Shown piece after piece: positions 57,401 to 64,000 of a stretch of 64,000 nt of DNA. The number at the start of each line of letters is the position of its first letter. The stretch's first letter is position 1. Below the pieces are notes generated by a model. That model was not told where the DNA came from and did not search any database. It worked only from the letters and a program-made list of their open reading frames with translations. The translations under genes and the position numbers were made by a program. This stretch comes from RZYY01 sp036794825 (GTDB taxonomy: Bacteria; Bacteroidota; Bacteroidia; Bacteroidales; 4484-276). The DNA lies in NCBI GenBank assembly GCA_036794825.1, contig DAIRGA010000014.1:68681-132680 (forward strand), in the 5' to 3' direction.

Positions 57401-57485
57401 TTTTTTGAAGCCACATCTGTTGCGCTGCGGCATGTAAACCGCTCATCAGCAACAGAACAAATAATGCTTTGTAAATCTGATTCAT
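54462..57485 (-). CDS. T9SS-secreted WD40-like/CBM9-like multidomain protein
   Basis: A 1007-residue exported protein with a signal peptide (1-21, ending AAAQ). The N-terminal ~430 residues form a WD40-like propeller (repeats such as FSTINQTLVWEKTTDGTVAS and SISVSADGSLIAAAGWG). A carboxypeptidase-regulatory-like domain follows (GNFELKYIPAGTYTVTASK), then an FN3-like domain and a CBM9-like carbohydrate-binding domain (PVIDGTISPGEWDDAF). The C-terminus is a T9SS type A domain (VNVYPNPGRETINIWLP ... YVEKLLRM). No catalytic site is visible. Confidence 0.85.
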   Translation of the reverse strand: MNQIYKALFVLLLMSGLHAAAQQMWLQKTTTEANKGHTISGEMAEKPASIDMTAITGGSSKAPGINWQYTDPVSIGSSVKVSEQAQQTFVAWWLNNIRASLYGNSASAMWETPVAADFEFPVDMTPDGLFAAVGFGNLIKVFSTINQTLVWEKTTDGTVASLKLTADGTKIYVMENSPGGQDKANVRAYQIGQDDPIWTTSFVGTGVAFAASGDRSKLAFCQYPGAKKMFILEADGGEVIFNAFYRNQSPPALSYDGKFIISGDYGGYAYLHEYNESAGTYHEKWNFKVGGGGTSAWVIGVDVSADGSTVAVGTLVFLSSDFNGEIYLFNTYSNEPIWVYQNCGDEISSISVSADGSLIAAAGWGPLNNSKPDFYLFRKQSNVPLFTLSTAGSFNSVNLSPDGTYCSVTGKAVHARVMGSGGLLYNINTDPGGGKIAGNIQLQGAPSFENTKVMVEGLDNYYSYSDANGNFELKYIPAGTYTVTASKVGYFPSQQTGVVISEGGLVNLNFILSPTGNPPTDLNATQGEGYSVKLQWNHPDPSAVNGFNVYRKTIPEALFPETPIATTGNNLLEFEDISVKPLKTYYYAVTADLDQSAESPYSNVADGWMASGFVVNEISAYSGSAPVIDGTISPGEWDDAFEMDASDFFGTYDNNPNPMGSVTMYFKVNPEMTELYVACLDQNKPVLQDNFTVAMYIDDNNDGSYPPSGTDTEGNYWARYFASGNVITYRPIYDNGGVGQNLNLTDPQVAASDATGFVVMELVIPMGVDEVWKINPNEFNQSGLFMFTTNFDGYWPALNQQIFYPLTYGAITFGAEDDVPVPPSGTDIYWDGVNAPVMITLSWNQPPINDFDHFRIYINEGSGFELLSQTIGTQVFYTTNNTNYTLFRVTTVDKSGQESAPSEEMVFDITLGVGNLQPTSLVNVYPNPGRETINIWLPVDEEGFYTVSVYDLNGGLVQNLWEGNLQQGEYIFRWNGNNSSGIQQKPGIYLVVISGNQIRYVEKLLRM

Positions 57486-57503
57486 GATAAATGATTTAGT
57501 GAA

Positions 57504-59186
57504 TTATTGTTTGACTACTTTTTCCGAGATAATCATTCCTGCATTTGTAATTATTGTAGAGAGGTAAAGGCCGGCCGGCAATGAAGCAGTGTTAACACCC
57601 TGCTGGCCCGGGTCGCATTGTGTGTTAATAACAAGGTTCCCTTTGCTGTCGTAGATTTTTAGGTTGATGGACTCAAAATTTCCCTGAATTCCCAGCCAGT
57701 CGGTGAATGGATTTGGGTAAAAACTGAAATCATCGGTTGGAGCAGTAGAATGTATAGCTGTGGTAACAATACCGAGCGTGCCGTCCGGCTGGATGTTCTG
57801 GGCATAAATATCACCCATGTCGGTGCGCCGGTCTTCCCAAACCGCAATCCATTGCCCCCAGGTATAATCCGTCAGGACATTATGCAGTTTTTCGCTCTGA
57901 ACGGTTGACAGGTCCACAAAATGAGAAGTCCAGACATAATCGCCGTTGGCATCGAGCATAACGGCCTGCATTTTTGAAGATGTTCCTCCAGATTCATCGG
58001 CTTGGTAAACGCAAATCGCCCGGTCGCCAAAACCATCAGCAGTAAACAGGCCATAATCACCGCTTCCCAGCGGAATAAGCTCTTTACCCTCATCGCTCCA
58101 TTGCCTGTTGCCATTCAAATCCATTTTTTGAACCCAAAATCCTCTTTGATTCTGGTCAAGGTCCTGCTCGCTGAAAAAGATAATAATCTCCTGGCTTTGA
58201 CTCAGATAAGCCGGACAAGGATAAAAGTGGTTACGATTGGAAGTAACCGATACCAGAGATCCTCCAGGCGACATAGTGATCTGGCCTCCGGCACTCATCC
58301 GTTGCACATAGCTGTGAAAATGCAATCCGGCATCATTACGATACCATGTGAAGATGATTCCTCCTTCATGGTCTCTGCAGGTTTCGAGATAATAAACCGG
58401 CCCGGAAGGAACCGGTGCAAAAATTTCAGCATCGGCTGGCCACATAAAAGTCCCGTCAGCGTTTAGTTTCTGAACATACAAACCCCGGTTGGGCGCCCAG
58501 AAAGGTCCGGTTTCCTTATGCCATGCCAGAAAAACGTGGTCACCTTCAGCCGGGAAAAGCCATGGTGAGGCAAAACTCACTCCCGACTGCGACAAAATAA
58601 TCCCATCATCACCCCACAGTTTTGCTCCTGAAGGCGAAATCTTCTGCAACCTTACCTCCGAAGGACCTGATGGCGAACTCTGCCATGCAAAAACGGCATT
58701 CCCCTCAGTGGTTGCACACACCTTTGGGCTGGGGTCAAAATTGCTGTTATTAGCCAACTGAATACCGGTTGCCCCCCACATATGCTCTCCTTCCGGCGAA
58801 AGACGATAAGCAACAGGGTTGGTTTCTCCTGTACGCAGATCCATGAACGTTATCAAAGCATAGCCCATCGGGTCTATAGCCATATCATAGTCCGTTATCC
58901 AGGTATCCTGCGGTTCGCTGCTCACCAAAATACCATTGTCGGCCCAAATAGGATTACCTTCCCTGTCGAGGCGCTGCAACCTCACATTGTACACACCCGT
59001 TTCAGTAGTAAACCAGCAAATATAAACCGACCCATCCACCGGATTAACGACCGATTTGGGCAGCGCCTGTTCGCCGGGTTTACTTGCTATACTGTTGTTT
59101 TCCAATGGATTGGATGTCCATTGTGCCATTGCTATCCCGGCACTCAGCAGGAGCGGCAGACTCATAAGAAGCGTAATTTTTTTCAT
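57504..59186 (-). CDS. T9SS-secreted protein with BNR-like repeats
   Basis: A 560-residue exported protein with a signal peptide (1-21, ending AMAQ). Repeats such as GYALITFMDLRTGETN and GQWIAVWEDRRTDMGDIYAQ suggest BNR/sialidase-like or Ig-like beta blades. The C-terminal ~75 residues are a T9SS type A domain (FSFYPNPFTDWLGIQG ... ISEKVVKQ). It lies 18 bp upstream of the neighbouring cargo gene on the same strand, so the two are probably co-transcribed. Confidence 0.82.
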   Translation of the reverse strand: MKKITLLMSLPLLLSAGIAMAQWTSNPLENNSIASKPGEQALPKSVVNPVDGSVYICWFTTETGVYNVRLQRLDREGNPIWADNGILVSSEPQDTWITDYDMAIDPMGYALITFMDLRTGETNPVAYRLSPEGEHMWGATGIQLANNSNFDPSPKVCATTEGNAVFAWQSSPSGPSEVRLQKISPSGAKLWGDDGIILSQSGVSFASPWLFPAEGDHVFLAWHKETGPFWAPNRGLYVQKLNADGTFMWPADAEIFAPVPSGPVYYLETCRDHEGGIIFTWYRNDAGLHFHSYVQRMSAGGQITMSPGGSLVSVTSNRNHFYPCPAYLSQSQEIIIFFSEQDLDQNQRGFWVQKMDLNGNRQWSDEGKELIPLGSGDYGLFTADGFGDRAICVYQADESGGTSSKMQAVMLDANGDYVWTSHFVDLSTVQSEKLHNVLTDYTWGQWIAVWEDRRTDMGDIYAQNIQPDGTLGIVTTAIHSTAPTDDFSFYPNPFTDWLGIQGNFESINLKIYDSKGNLVINTQCDPGQQGVNTASLPAGLYLSTIITNAGMIISEKVVKQ

Positions 59187-59281
59187 TGTGTAACATTTTA
59201 AAGTAAAACCTGGTTTTGAAATCAGTTGCTAAAATTACGATACTTTTTCCAAAGCCCTGTTGAATTTCGGCACAAAATAGA

Positions 59282-59309
59282 TTTGCAAAAGATAAAATGG
59301 TTATTTTTG
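59282..59309 (+). promoter_or_regulatory. Promoter of tRNA-Cys
   Basis: TTTG (59282-59285) and TATTTTTG (59302-59309) are separated by 16 nt, close to the Bacteroidota promoter consensus. The -7 element ends 18 nt before the tRNA 5' end. Confidence 0.55.
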
Positions 59310-59327
59310 TCGCCCTAACCAAAGCAA

Positions 59328-59398
59328 GGTACCATGGCCGAGTGGTTAGGCAACGGTCTGCAAAACCGTGTACAGCGGTTCGAATCCGCTTGGTACCT
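59328..59398 (+). tRNA. tRNA-Cys (anticodon GCA)
   Basis: A 71-nt tRNA with acceptor arm GGTACCA/TGGTACC, D-arm GGCCGAGTGGTTAGGC, anticodon loop CTGCAAA giving GCA, and T-arm GCGGTTCGAATCCGC. CCA is not encoded. It is followed by a strong terminator. Confidence 0.94.
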
Positions 59399-59405
59399 CA
59401 AAATT

Positions 59406-59440
59406 AAACCCGCTGATTATCTGATGATCAGCGGGTTTTT
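59406..59440 (+). terminator. Terminator after tRNA-Cys
   Basis: A perfect 12-bp stem AAACCCGCTGAT (59406-59417) with its complement at 59427-59438, followed by T residues. Confidence 0.85.
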
Positions 59441-59486
59441 AATTGGGTATAATTTTCGGAAGTGTTGCTAAAATGTAGTAGGCTGC

Positions 59487-60686
59487 CTATTCACCAGGTA
59501 GTTTCTCCGGACGGGAATAGGCCGGATCATTTAAGAATTGGTCATCCCTCAATGTCCTGATAAATGCTATCAGATCAGCTTTTTCGCCTGGTGTAAGTTG
59601 TGTGCCACCGTTGGCAACATGATGCATGAGAGGATCAATGTAGGTCGAATTTTGAACATGGTGCGAATAAAACTCAATCACCTCCTCCAATGTGCTGAAA
59701 CGGCCATCGTGCATGTATGGGCCCGTAAGCTCAATATTGCGGAGCGTTGTTGCCTTGTAAGCGCCTATATCAGAGGGATTTTGGGTAATGCTGAAGCGAT
59801 CAAGCGGGTCATTGAATTCTGTGTCTTTGCCGTTGTTGTAAAACAGGTTGGTTGTAAATAGTGGATTACCAGAACCGCCGTGACAATGAAAGCAATCAGC
59901 GCCCTCTTCAGTGGTAAAAAGAACAAATCCACGAAGTTCGGCCGGGGTTAGCTGATACTCACCCCTCAGGTACTGATCAAATCGGGAATTGGACGAAATC
60001 ATTGTCCTGACAAACTGCGCAATGGCCTTTGCAATCCGATCCATAGTTACATCCGGAGTTCCGAAAGCTTTCAGGAAAAGATCGAAGTAACCGGGAATGC
60101 TCCCAATCAACTCCTTAGTCCGGGTGGTATCACCCGCCATTTCATGCTCGGCGGTTACCCCCATCCAAACCAGATCCTCGAGATTGCGAAAACGCGGATC
60201 GGGATTGTTTTCAGAAATTTTTCCATTCCAAAGGTAGCCGTTGTTGTTCCAAACAAGGTTTACGAGCGGGAGCATAAGGTGCGGAGTGGGTTTCCCCTTC
60301 AATCCAAAAGTAAATCCGCCGGTAAAAACAGGGTGGCTAATTCCACACTCGAATGAGTTGGCCTGGATATGACAAGTAGCGCAGCTCATCAGTGAATCTG
60401 CATGGGTGCGCCCCGCTAGCCTCCCGTCGTAAAAAAGATACCTTCCCAGCTCAATTCCCTCTACCGTCATGGGATTATTGGCCGGAATATTCAGTTTCGT
60501 TGGAAATCCATAGGGTATCAGAATTTCGTAAGGAGTCGGATAGTGGGGTTCAGGTGGAGGATCTTCCCTGCATGAAGTAATCAGCACGACGAATAGCAGC
60601 AACACCAAAAGCAGTGGTGAAATTGGCCACCTAAACAATTTTCCGGAGAAAATAATGCCAGTTGCTTTGCTTGTCAGTACAATCAT
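59487..60686 (-). CDS. Di-haem cytochrome c peroxidase (MauG-like) lipoprotein
   Basis: A 399-residue lipoprotein from ATG 60686 (the open frame extends 21 codons to a TTG upstream). The lipobox ITSC precedes a Pro-rich stretch. Two CxxCH haem sites are visible: SCATCHIQ and DCFHCHGG, with the family motif ELTGPYMHDGRFSTLEEVI and HHVANGGTQL near the end. Such enzymes reduce hydrogen peroxide or, as in MauG, act as oxidases on other substrates. Neighbours do not indicate a specific partner. Confidence 0.88.
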   Translation of the reverse strand: MIVLTSKATGIIFSGKLFRWPISPLLLVLLLFVVLITSCREDPPPEPHYPTPYEILIPYGFPTKLNIPANNPMTVEGIELGRYLFYDGRLAGRTHADSLMSCATCHIQANSFECGISHPVFTGGFTFGLKGKPTPHLMLPLVNLVWNNNGYLWNGKISENNPDPRFRNLEDLVWMGVTAEHEMAGDTTRTKELIGSIPGYFDLFLKAFGTPDVTMDRIAKAIAQFVRTMISSNSRFDQYLRGEYQLTPAELRGFVLFTTEEGADCFHCHGGSGNPLFTTNLFYNNGKDTEFNDPLDRFSITQNPSDIGAYKATTLRNIELTGPYMHDGRFSTLEEVIEFYSHHVQNSTYIDPLMHHVANGGTQLTPGEKADLIAFIRTLRDDQFLNDPAYSRPEKLPGE

Positions 60687-61172
60687 TACCTTTATCTGTT
60701 CCGAATCATTTTGATAGCGAAAAAAACTGCCTATTATTGCCAACTTCAAAGCATAAATGGAAAAATCAAGTGAAGCGCATAGTATGTTTAAGATTGCTGC
60801 CGAATTCAGTTCTTTCGCCAGTTAAAGCACTTTCAGCAAATTTATCGAAATTTAATTTCAAAAGGTATTGGAAGTTGATCCGGGTTTGTATGTTTTTTAA
60901 AATGATTCCAAATTTCGTTAAAAAATAAAAAAGTTAAGATGCCTGGATTTTTTACAATCCTCAACAATGGGTAGCCTAAACATTACTATCTTATACATTT
61001 ACAATTCCTTAGTCCATTTTCAGACTAAACTTTTTTACCGGAAATTGATTTGTGTCCCTCAAATTTGGCTTTTTGAGCAAAATGAGCCGTCTGTAAGTTT
61101 CCGGAATTTTTGTTCCTTTGAAGTCAGCATTTCCTTTGAAATTTCTTTCCTCTAACAAAAAATACTATTCCC
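60687..61172. other. Divergent intergenic region upstream of the hutH-like gene
   Basis: About 490 bp with no convincing gene. It holds a repeated TTCCTTTGAA (61113-61122 and 61131-61140) just upstream of the hutH-like start, and a small CTCAAA/TTTGAG inverted repeat (61058-61063, 61072-61077). No clear promoter with both elements was found. The repeat could be a regulator site. Confidence 0.4.
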
Positions 61173-62696
61173 ATGACACTCATCATTACCGGATCAAATC
61201 TCACGATCGAAGATGTTGTGAAAGTTGCCCGACATCACGAAAAAGTTGAACTCCATCCCGAAGCCATCGAACGGATCAAAAAGTGCCGTGCGATGCTGGA
61301 GAAAAAAATCATCGCCCGCGAAATAATGTATGGTGTAAACACCGGCATCGGCGAGTTTTCGGAAGTTGTGCTCACCGACGACCAGGTGAAAGATTTTCAG
61401 AAATACCTGATTTACAACCATGCAGCAGGAATTGGCGAACCACTTGCCGAAGAGTACGTTCGCGGCGCCATGCTTGGAAGGATCAACGTACATGCACATG
61501 GCAACTCTGGCATCAGGCCGGAAATTACATTGACGCTCGTGGAAATGCTCAACAAAGGAGTTACACCATGGGTTTGCGACAAAGGATCGGTGGGCGCCTG
61601 CGGCGACCTTGCGCCAATGTCGCAGATTGCCCTTCTGATGATGGGAGAAGGGCGCGCGTATTACAAAGGTGAACTACTGGAAGGCAAAGAGGCGCTCGAC
61701 AGGGCAGGAATTGAAATTCCCGGGCTGAAAGCGCGCGACGGACTGGGAACGATCAATGGGTCGAATGTGCTGACAGCAATGAGCGCCATTTTTCTTTACG
61801 ATGCCAATCGCTGGCTGAAACAGGCCGAAATAGGGGCTGCCATGTCGCTGGAAGCGCTCAAAGCCAACATGAGGCCTTATGAGGCAAAACTGCATGAAGT
61901 CCGCGGTTTTAAAGGAGCCGTCAGAAGCGCTGAAGCCATCAGAAAAGTGGTGGCCGGCGGTGATCTTGCCGAAAAACGCGTAAAATGTAAAGTTCAGGAT
62001 GCCTATTCCATGCGATCAACACCGCAGGTTATCGGCGCTGCCCACGATGCGCTGGCTTATGCCCGGTCGCAGGTAGAAATTGAACTGAACGGAGTTGGCG
62101 ACAACCCGATCTTTTTTGCTGAAGAAAATCTACAGCTCACAGGCGCCAATTTCCAGGGCACACCAGTTTCACTGCCCATGGATATGGCCGGAATAGCTAT
62201 CACCATGGTAAGCGTAATGTCGGAGCGCAGGATGAACCGGCTCAATAACCCGGCACTCAGCGTTGGATTGCCGGCATTTCTTACCAAAGGCGCCGGTATG
62301 TTCTCTGGCCTTATGCTAAGTCAATATACCGCCGACATGCAGATTGTGGAGCAACGTATCCTCAGCGCACCCGCATCCATCCAGTCCATACCGGCAGCAG
62401 CCGACCAGGAAGATTTTGTCTCGATGGGAATGAACACAGCCATCAAAAACTTCCAGATACTCGACAATGCTTACGGTATTTTAGGTATTGAGATAATGGC
62501 AGCAGCCCAGGCTCTTGATTTCAGAGAGTATAATTTTGGCGCAGGAACCACAAGAGCAAAGGAAGTTGTTCGCAAATATGTCGAATTTCTTGATATTGAC
62601 CGCCCTCTTTACGACGATCACAATGCTATGAAAAAACTGGTGAAAACGTGCGAAATCCTGGAAGAAGTCGAAAAAATAACCGGCTGCCTGGGATAA
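61173..62696 (+). CDS. hutH: Histidine ammonia-lyase-like enzyme with a Cys143 MIO motif
   Basis: A 507-residue aromatic amino acid lyase. The MIO cofactor motif reads GSVGACGDLAPM: Ala142-Cys143-Gly144, where the family has Ala-Ser-Gly; the TGC codon is at 61599-61601. The numbering matches Pseudomonas HutH. His83 (YNHAAGIG), which selects histidine in HAL, is present, as is QEDFVSMG around the active-site Glu. In HutH an S143C change still allowed MIO formation and activity. No hutU or hutI genes are nearby, so a role in histidine use is uncertain. Confidence 0.85.
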   Translation: MTLIITGSNLTIEDVVKVARHHEKVELHPEAIERIKKCRAMLEKKIIAREIMYGVNTGIGEFSEVVLTDDQVKDFQKYLIYNHAAGIGEPLAEEYVRGAMLGRINVHAHGNSGIRPEITLTLVEMLNKGVTPWVCDKGSVGACGDLAPMSQIALLMMGEGRAYYKGELLEGKEALDRAGIEIPGLKARDGLGTINGSNVLTAMSAIFLYDANRWLKQAEIGAAMSLEALKANMRPYEAKLHEVRGFKGAVRSAEAIRKVVAGGDLAEKRVKCKVQDAYSMRSTPQVIGAAHDALAYARSQVEIELNGVGDNPIFFAEENLQLTGANFQGTPVSLPMDMAGIAITMVSVMSERRMNRLNNPALSVGLPAFLTKGAGMFSGLMLSQYTADMQIVEQRILSAPASIQSIPAAADQEDFVSMGMNTAIKNFQILDNAYGILGIEIMAAAQALDFREYNFGAGTTRAKEVVRKYVEFLDIDRPLYDDHNAMKKLVKTCEILEEVEKITGCLG

Positions 62697-62751
62697 ATTG
62701 TTGTCGAACCGAACACATCACCCGCTTGTTTATTGATCAAAGCAAACCTAT

Positions 62752-63318
62752 ATGAAAGACCACGAAAAAGAGGAACTCATCCGGCTGATCGTAGCTCCCT
62801 ATATTCAGAAAGCTACCGCGCTGATTGGCAAAGCGCGGAAGGTGGGCGGTAATCAGTTCCGCCACATGATGGCTACCTTCACCATACTGATTGACTATCA
62901 CTACACAGATCACGTATTGCTAAAAGCCTCGCTGATCCACGATCTTTTCGAGGATATTCCTGACACAAACAAAGAAGAGATTAAACATCTTACTGATGGC
63001 AAACGTGTGGTGGAACTGGTGGAAGAAGTTACCCGTCATCCCGGCGAAAGCAAAGAGGATTACCTCGTTAAAATCCTCAACAGAGGCACCAAAGAAGCCA
63101 AAATCCTGAAAGTAGCCGACCGAATCAGCAACCTCACCGACCTGCATCTCGACGTGATTATCGAAGAAAAAATGGCCAACTATCTCGATCAATCCATGAA
63201 ATACATTTATCCGATGGCGCGGGAAGTAAACGAGAACATGGCCATCGAAATCAAAGACCTGGTTGAGCGCCGCAAACTCTACCTCGAAACCTACCGAAAG
63301 GGAAAGGAACTTGAATGA
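62752..63318 (+). CDS. HD-domain protein, small alarmone hydrolase-like
   Basis: A 188-residue HD-superfamily phosphohydrolase. The metal set is complete: His38 (FRHMM), His63-Asp64 with ED at 67-68 (HDLFED), and Asp123 (KVADRISNLTDL). This matches the hydrolase half of RelA/SpoT and small Mesh1-type (p)ppGpp hydrolases. No synthetase domain is fused. It lies 55 bp after the hutH-like gene and overlaps the next gene's start. Confidence 0.82.
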   Translation: MKDHEKEELIRLIVAPYIQKATALIGKARKVGGNQFRHMMATFTILIDYHYTDHVLLKASLIHDLFEDIPDTNKEEIKHLTDGKRVVELVEEVTRHPGESKEDYLVKILNRGTKEAKILKVADRISNLTDLHLDVIIEEKMANYLDQSMKYIYPMAREVNENMAIEIKDLVERRKLYLETYRKGKELE

Positions 63319-63752
63319 TGAATGACCCCGGTATCAACCAGAACCAGCAGAAAAACAGGACCAGACCGGCTTTGCTGTCGGTGCTCTGCGTACTTACTTT
63401 TATCGGAAGCGGAATCAGTTCCATTTCATTTCTCATGGTATATTTTTCTTATCAGGAAGTAATCCCGATGATTCATGAGCTGAGCGAAGTATTTCCGGGT
63501 GTTGAATTGTTTGCCAAAGCAGGCAAAAATTTCTTTCTCACCGGTTTTATACTTTACTTTTTATCGCTTTTTGGTAGTTCGATGATGTGGCAACTGCGCA
63601 AACCGGGGTTTCATTTTTACACCGCCGCCCAGGTAATGATCGTGCTTCTGCCTGTGGTTTATATCAAAGGTTTCCCATTCCCGTTTCTCGAAGCATCGGT
63701 TACGGCAATCTTCATCCTGCTCTATTCGAAATTTCTGAAAATCATGAAATAG
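63315..63752 (+). CDS. Small multi-helix membrane protein
   Basis: A 145-residue protein with four hydrophobic helices (starting near residues 18, 76, 101 and 122), whose start overlaps the HD gene stop (ATGATG). The first helix segment TRPALLSVLCVLTFIGSG resembles the start of the next gene, indicating paralogues. No function is visible. The tandem arrangement with a paralogue suggests a duplicated membrane module. Confidence 0.6.
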   Translation: MMNDPGINQNQQKNRTRPALLSVLCVLTFIGSGISSISFLMVYFSYQEVIPMIHELSEVFPGVELFAKAGKNFFLTGFILYFLSLFGSSMMWQLRKPGFHFYTAAQVMIVLLPVVYIKGFPFPFLEASVTAIFILLYSKFLKIMK

Positions 63753-63761
63753 CCTACATCC

Positions 63762-64000
63762 ATGGAAGAGCCCAGCCTACAGCAAATTGATATTCAACAA
63801 GGAAAAAATAAGAAACCAAGACCCCTCGGTTTATCTATCCTGTTGATCTTTGCTTTTGTTTTCAATGGGCGGATGTTTTGTGATATCCTTCCCGGTTTTT
63901 TATCCAGGGACTTGGTTCAGGAAATACGTCAGAAGCATTATAAGTAGGTGGTCTTCCCGAACCGGGCGGGGAAGTTCATAACCGGTACAGGGTTTTGTTT
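63762..64000 (+). pseudogene. Related small membrane protein with an in-frame TAG (partial)
   Basis: The reading frame from ATG 63762 encodes a paralogue of the preceding protein (PRPLGLSILLIFAFVFNGRM) and stops at TAG 63945-63947. The same frame continues open to the window edge with VVFPNRAGKFITGTGF, which resembles the corresponding part of the preceding protein (VFPGVELFAKAGKNFFLTGF). The simplest reading is a gene broken by a single stop, or a sequencing error, or recoding. The gene extends past the window, so a separate downstream start cannot be excluded. Confidence 0.5.

Noticed and set aside
1..64000. CRISPR arrays, IS elements, prophage, rRNA genes
   Set aside because: I found no regularly spaced repeats, transposase motifs, phage genes or rRNA sequences in the window.

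Overview
This window comes from the chromosome of a member of the Bacteroidota (Bacteroidetes). Several proteins carry C-terminal sorting domains of the type IX secretion system (T9SS), both type A (NP-containing end domain) and type B (gliding-motility-associated end domain). Promoter-like elements have the Bacteroidota form TTTG-N16..19-TAnnTTTG. An incomplete TonB-dependent receptor enters at the left edge, and there are FISUMP, GYDIA-kinase and RodA/PBP2 genes typical of the phylum. A chromosomal mevalonate pathway points to a non-Bacteroides lineage, but I cannot name a genus. I see no phage, insertion sequence or CRISPR array.

Layout. 1-6.8 kb holds the receptor end, a DUF2271 protein, a divergent pair (membrane protein / FISUMP secreted protein), a TPR lipoprotein, two small membrane or envelope proteins and an alpha/beta hydrolase. 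6.85-11.2 kb is a tight minus-strand mevalonate operon: HMG-CoA reductase, GYDIA-type GHMP kinase, diphosphomevalonate decarboxylase, mevalonate kinase. 11.5-16 kb holds a rubrerythrin-like protein, a coiled-coil PD-(D/E)XK protein, an AlkD-like glycosylase and a secreted M1 aminopeptidase. 16-20.6 kb holds a TolC/HlyD-type efflux pair with no inner-membrane partner and a GH13 lipoprotein. 20.8-26.4 kb holds KatG, two VOC proteins (one fused to a monooxygenase-like domain), an MFS transporter, and tRNA-Leu and tRNA-Gly. 26.4-30.1 kb holds a LOG-family protein and UvrA.

30.4-41 kb is dominated by two very large secreted cysteine proteases, one papain-like (C1) and one gingipain-like (C25), on either side of an agmatinase plus deoxyhypusine-synthase-like pair that suggests polyamine metabolism. 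41.1-47.8 kb holds a FtsB/DivIC-like protein, tRNA-Ser, a beta-propeller protein, a thioredoxin-like protein, and an operon of two M16 peptidase subunits and a T9SS type B cargo. 47.8-51.5 kb encodes the elongation cell-wall pair RodA/PBP2 and a lipoprotein. 51.6-54.2 kb holds a LuxE-like protein, an RluB-type pseudouridine synthase and a pRiA4b ORF-3-like protein. 54.5-59.2 kb holds two more T9SS cargo proteins. The right end has tRNA-Cys, a di-haem cytochrome c peroxidase lipoprotein, an aromatic amino acid lyase (HutH-like) whose MIO motif reads Ala-Cys-Gly, a small HD-domain alarmone-hydrolase-like protein, and two related small membrane proteins, the second interrupted by an in-frame TAG near the window edge.

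Most of the window is ordinary housekeeping plus T9SS secretome. The items most worth a second look are the agmatinase/DHS-like pair, the HutH Cys143 variant, the EF-hand-like insertion inside the C1 peptidase catalytic domain, the VOC-monooxygenase fusion in an AT-rich patch, and the in-frame stop at 63945.
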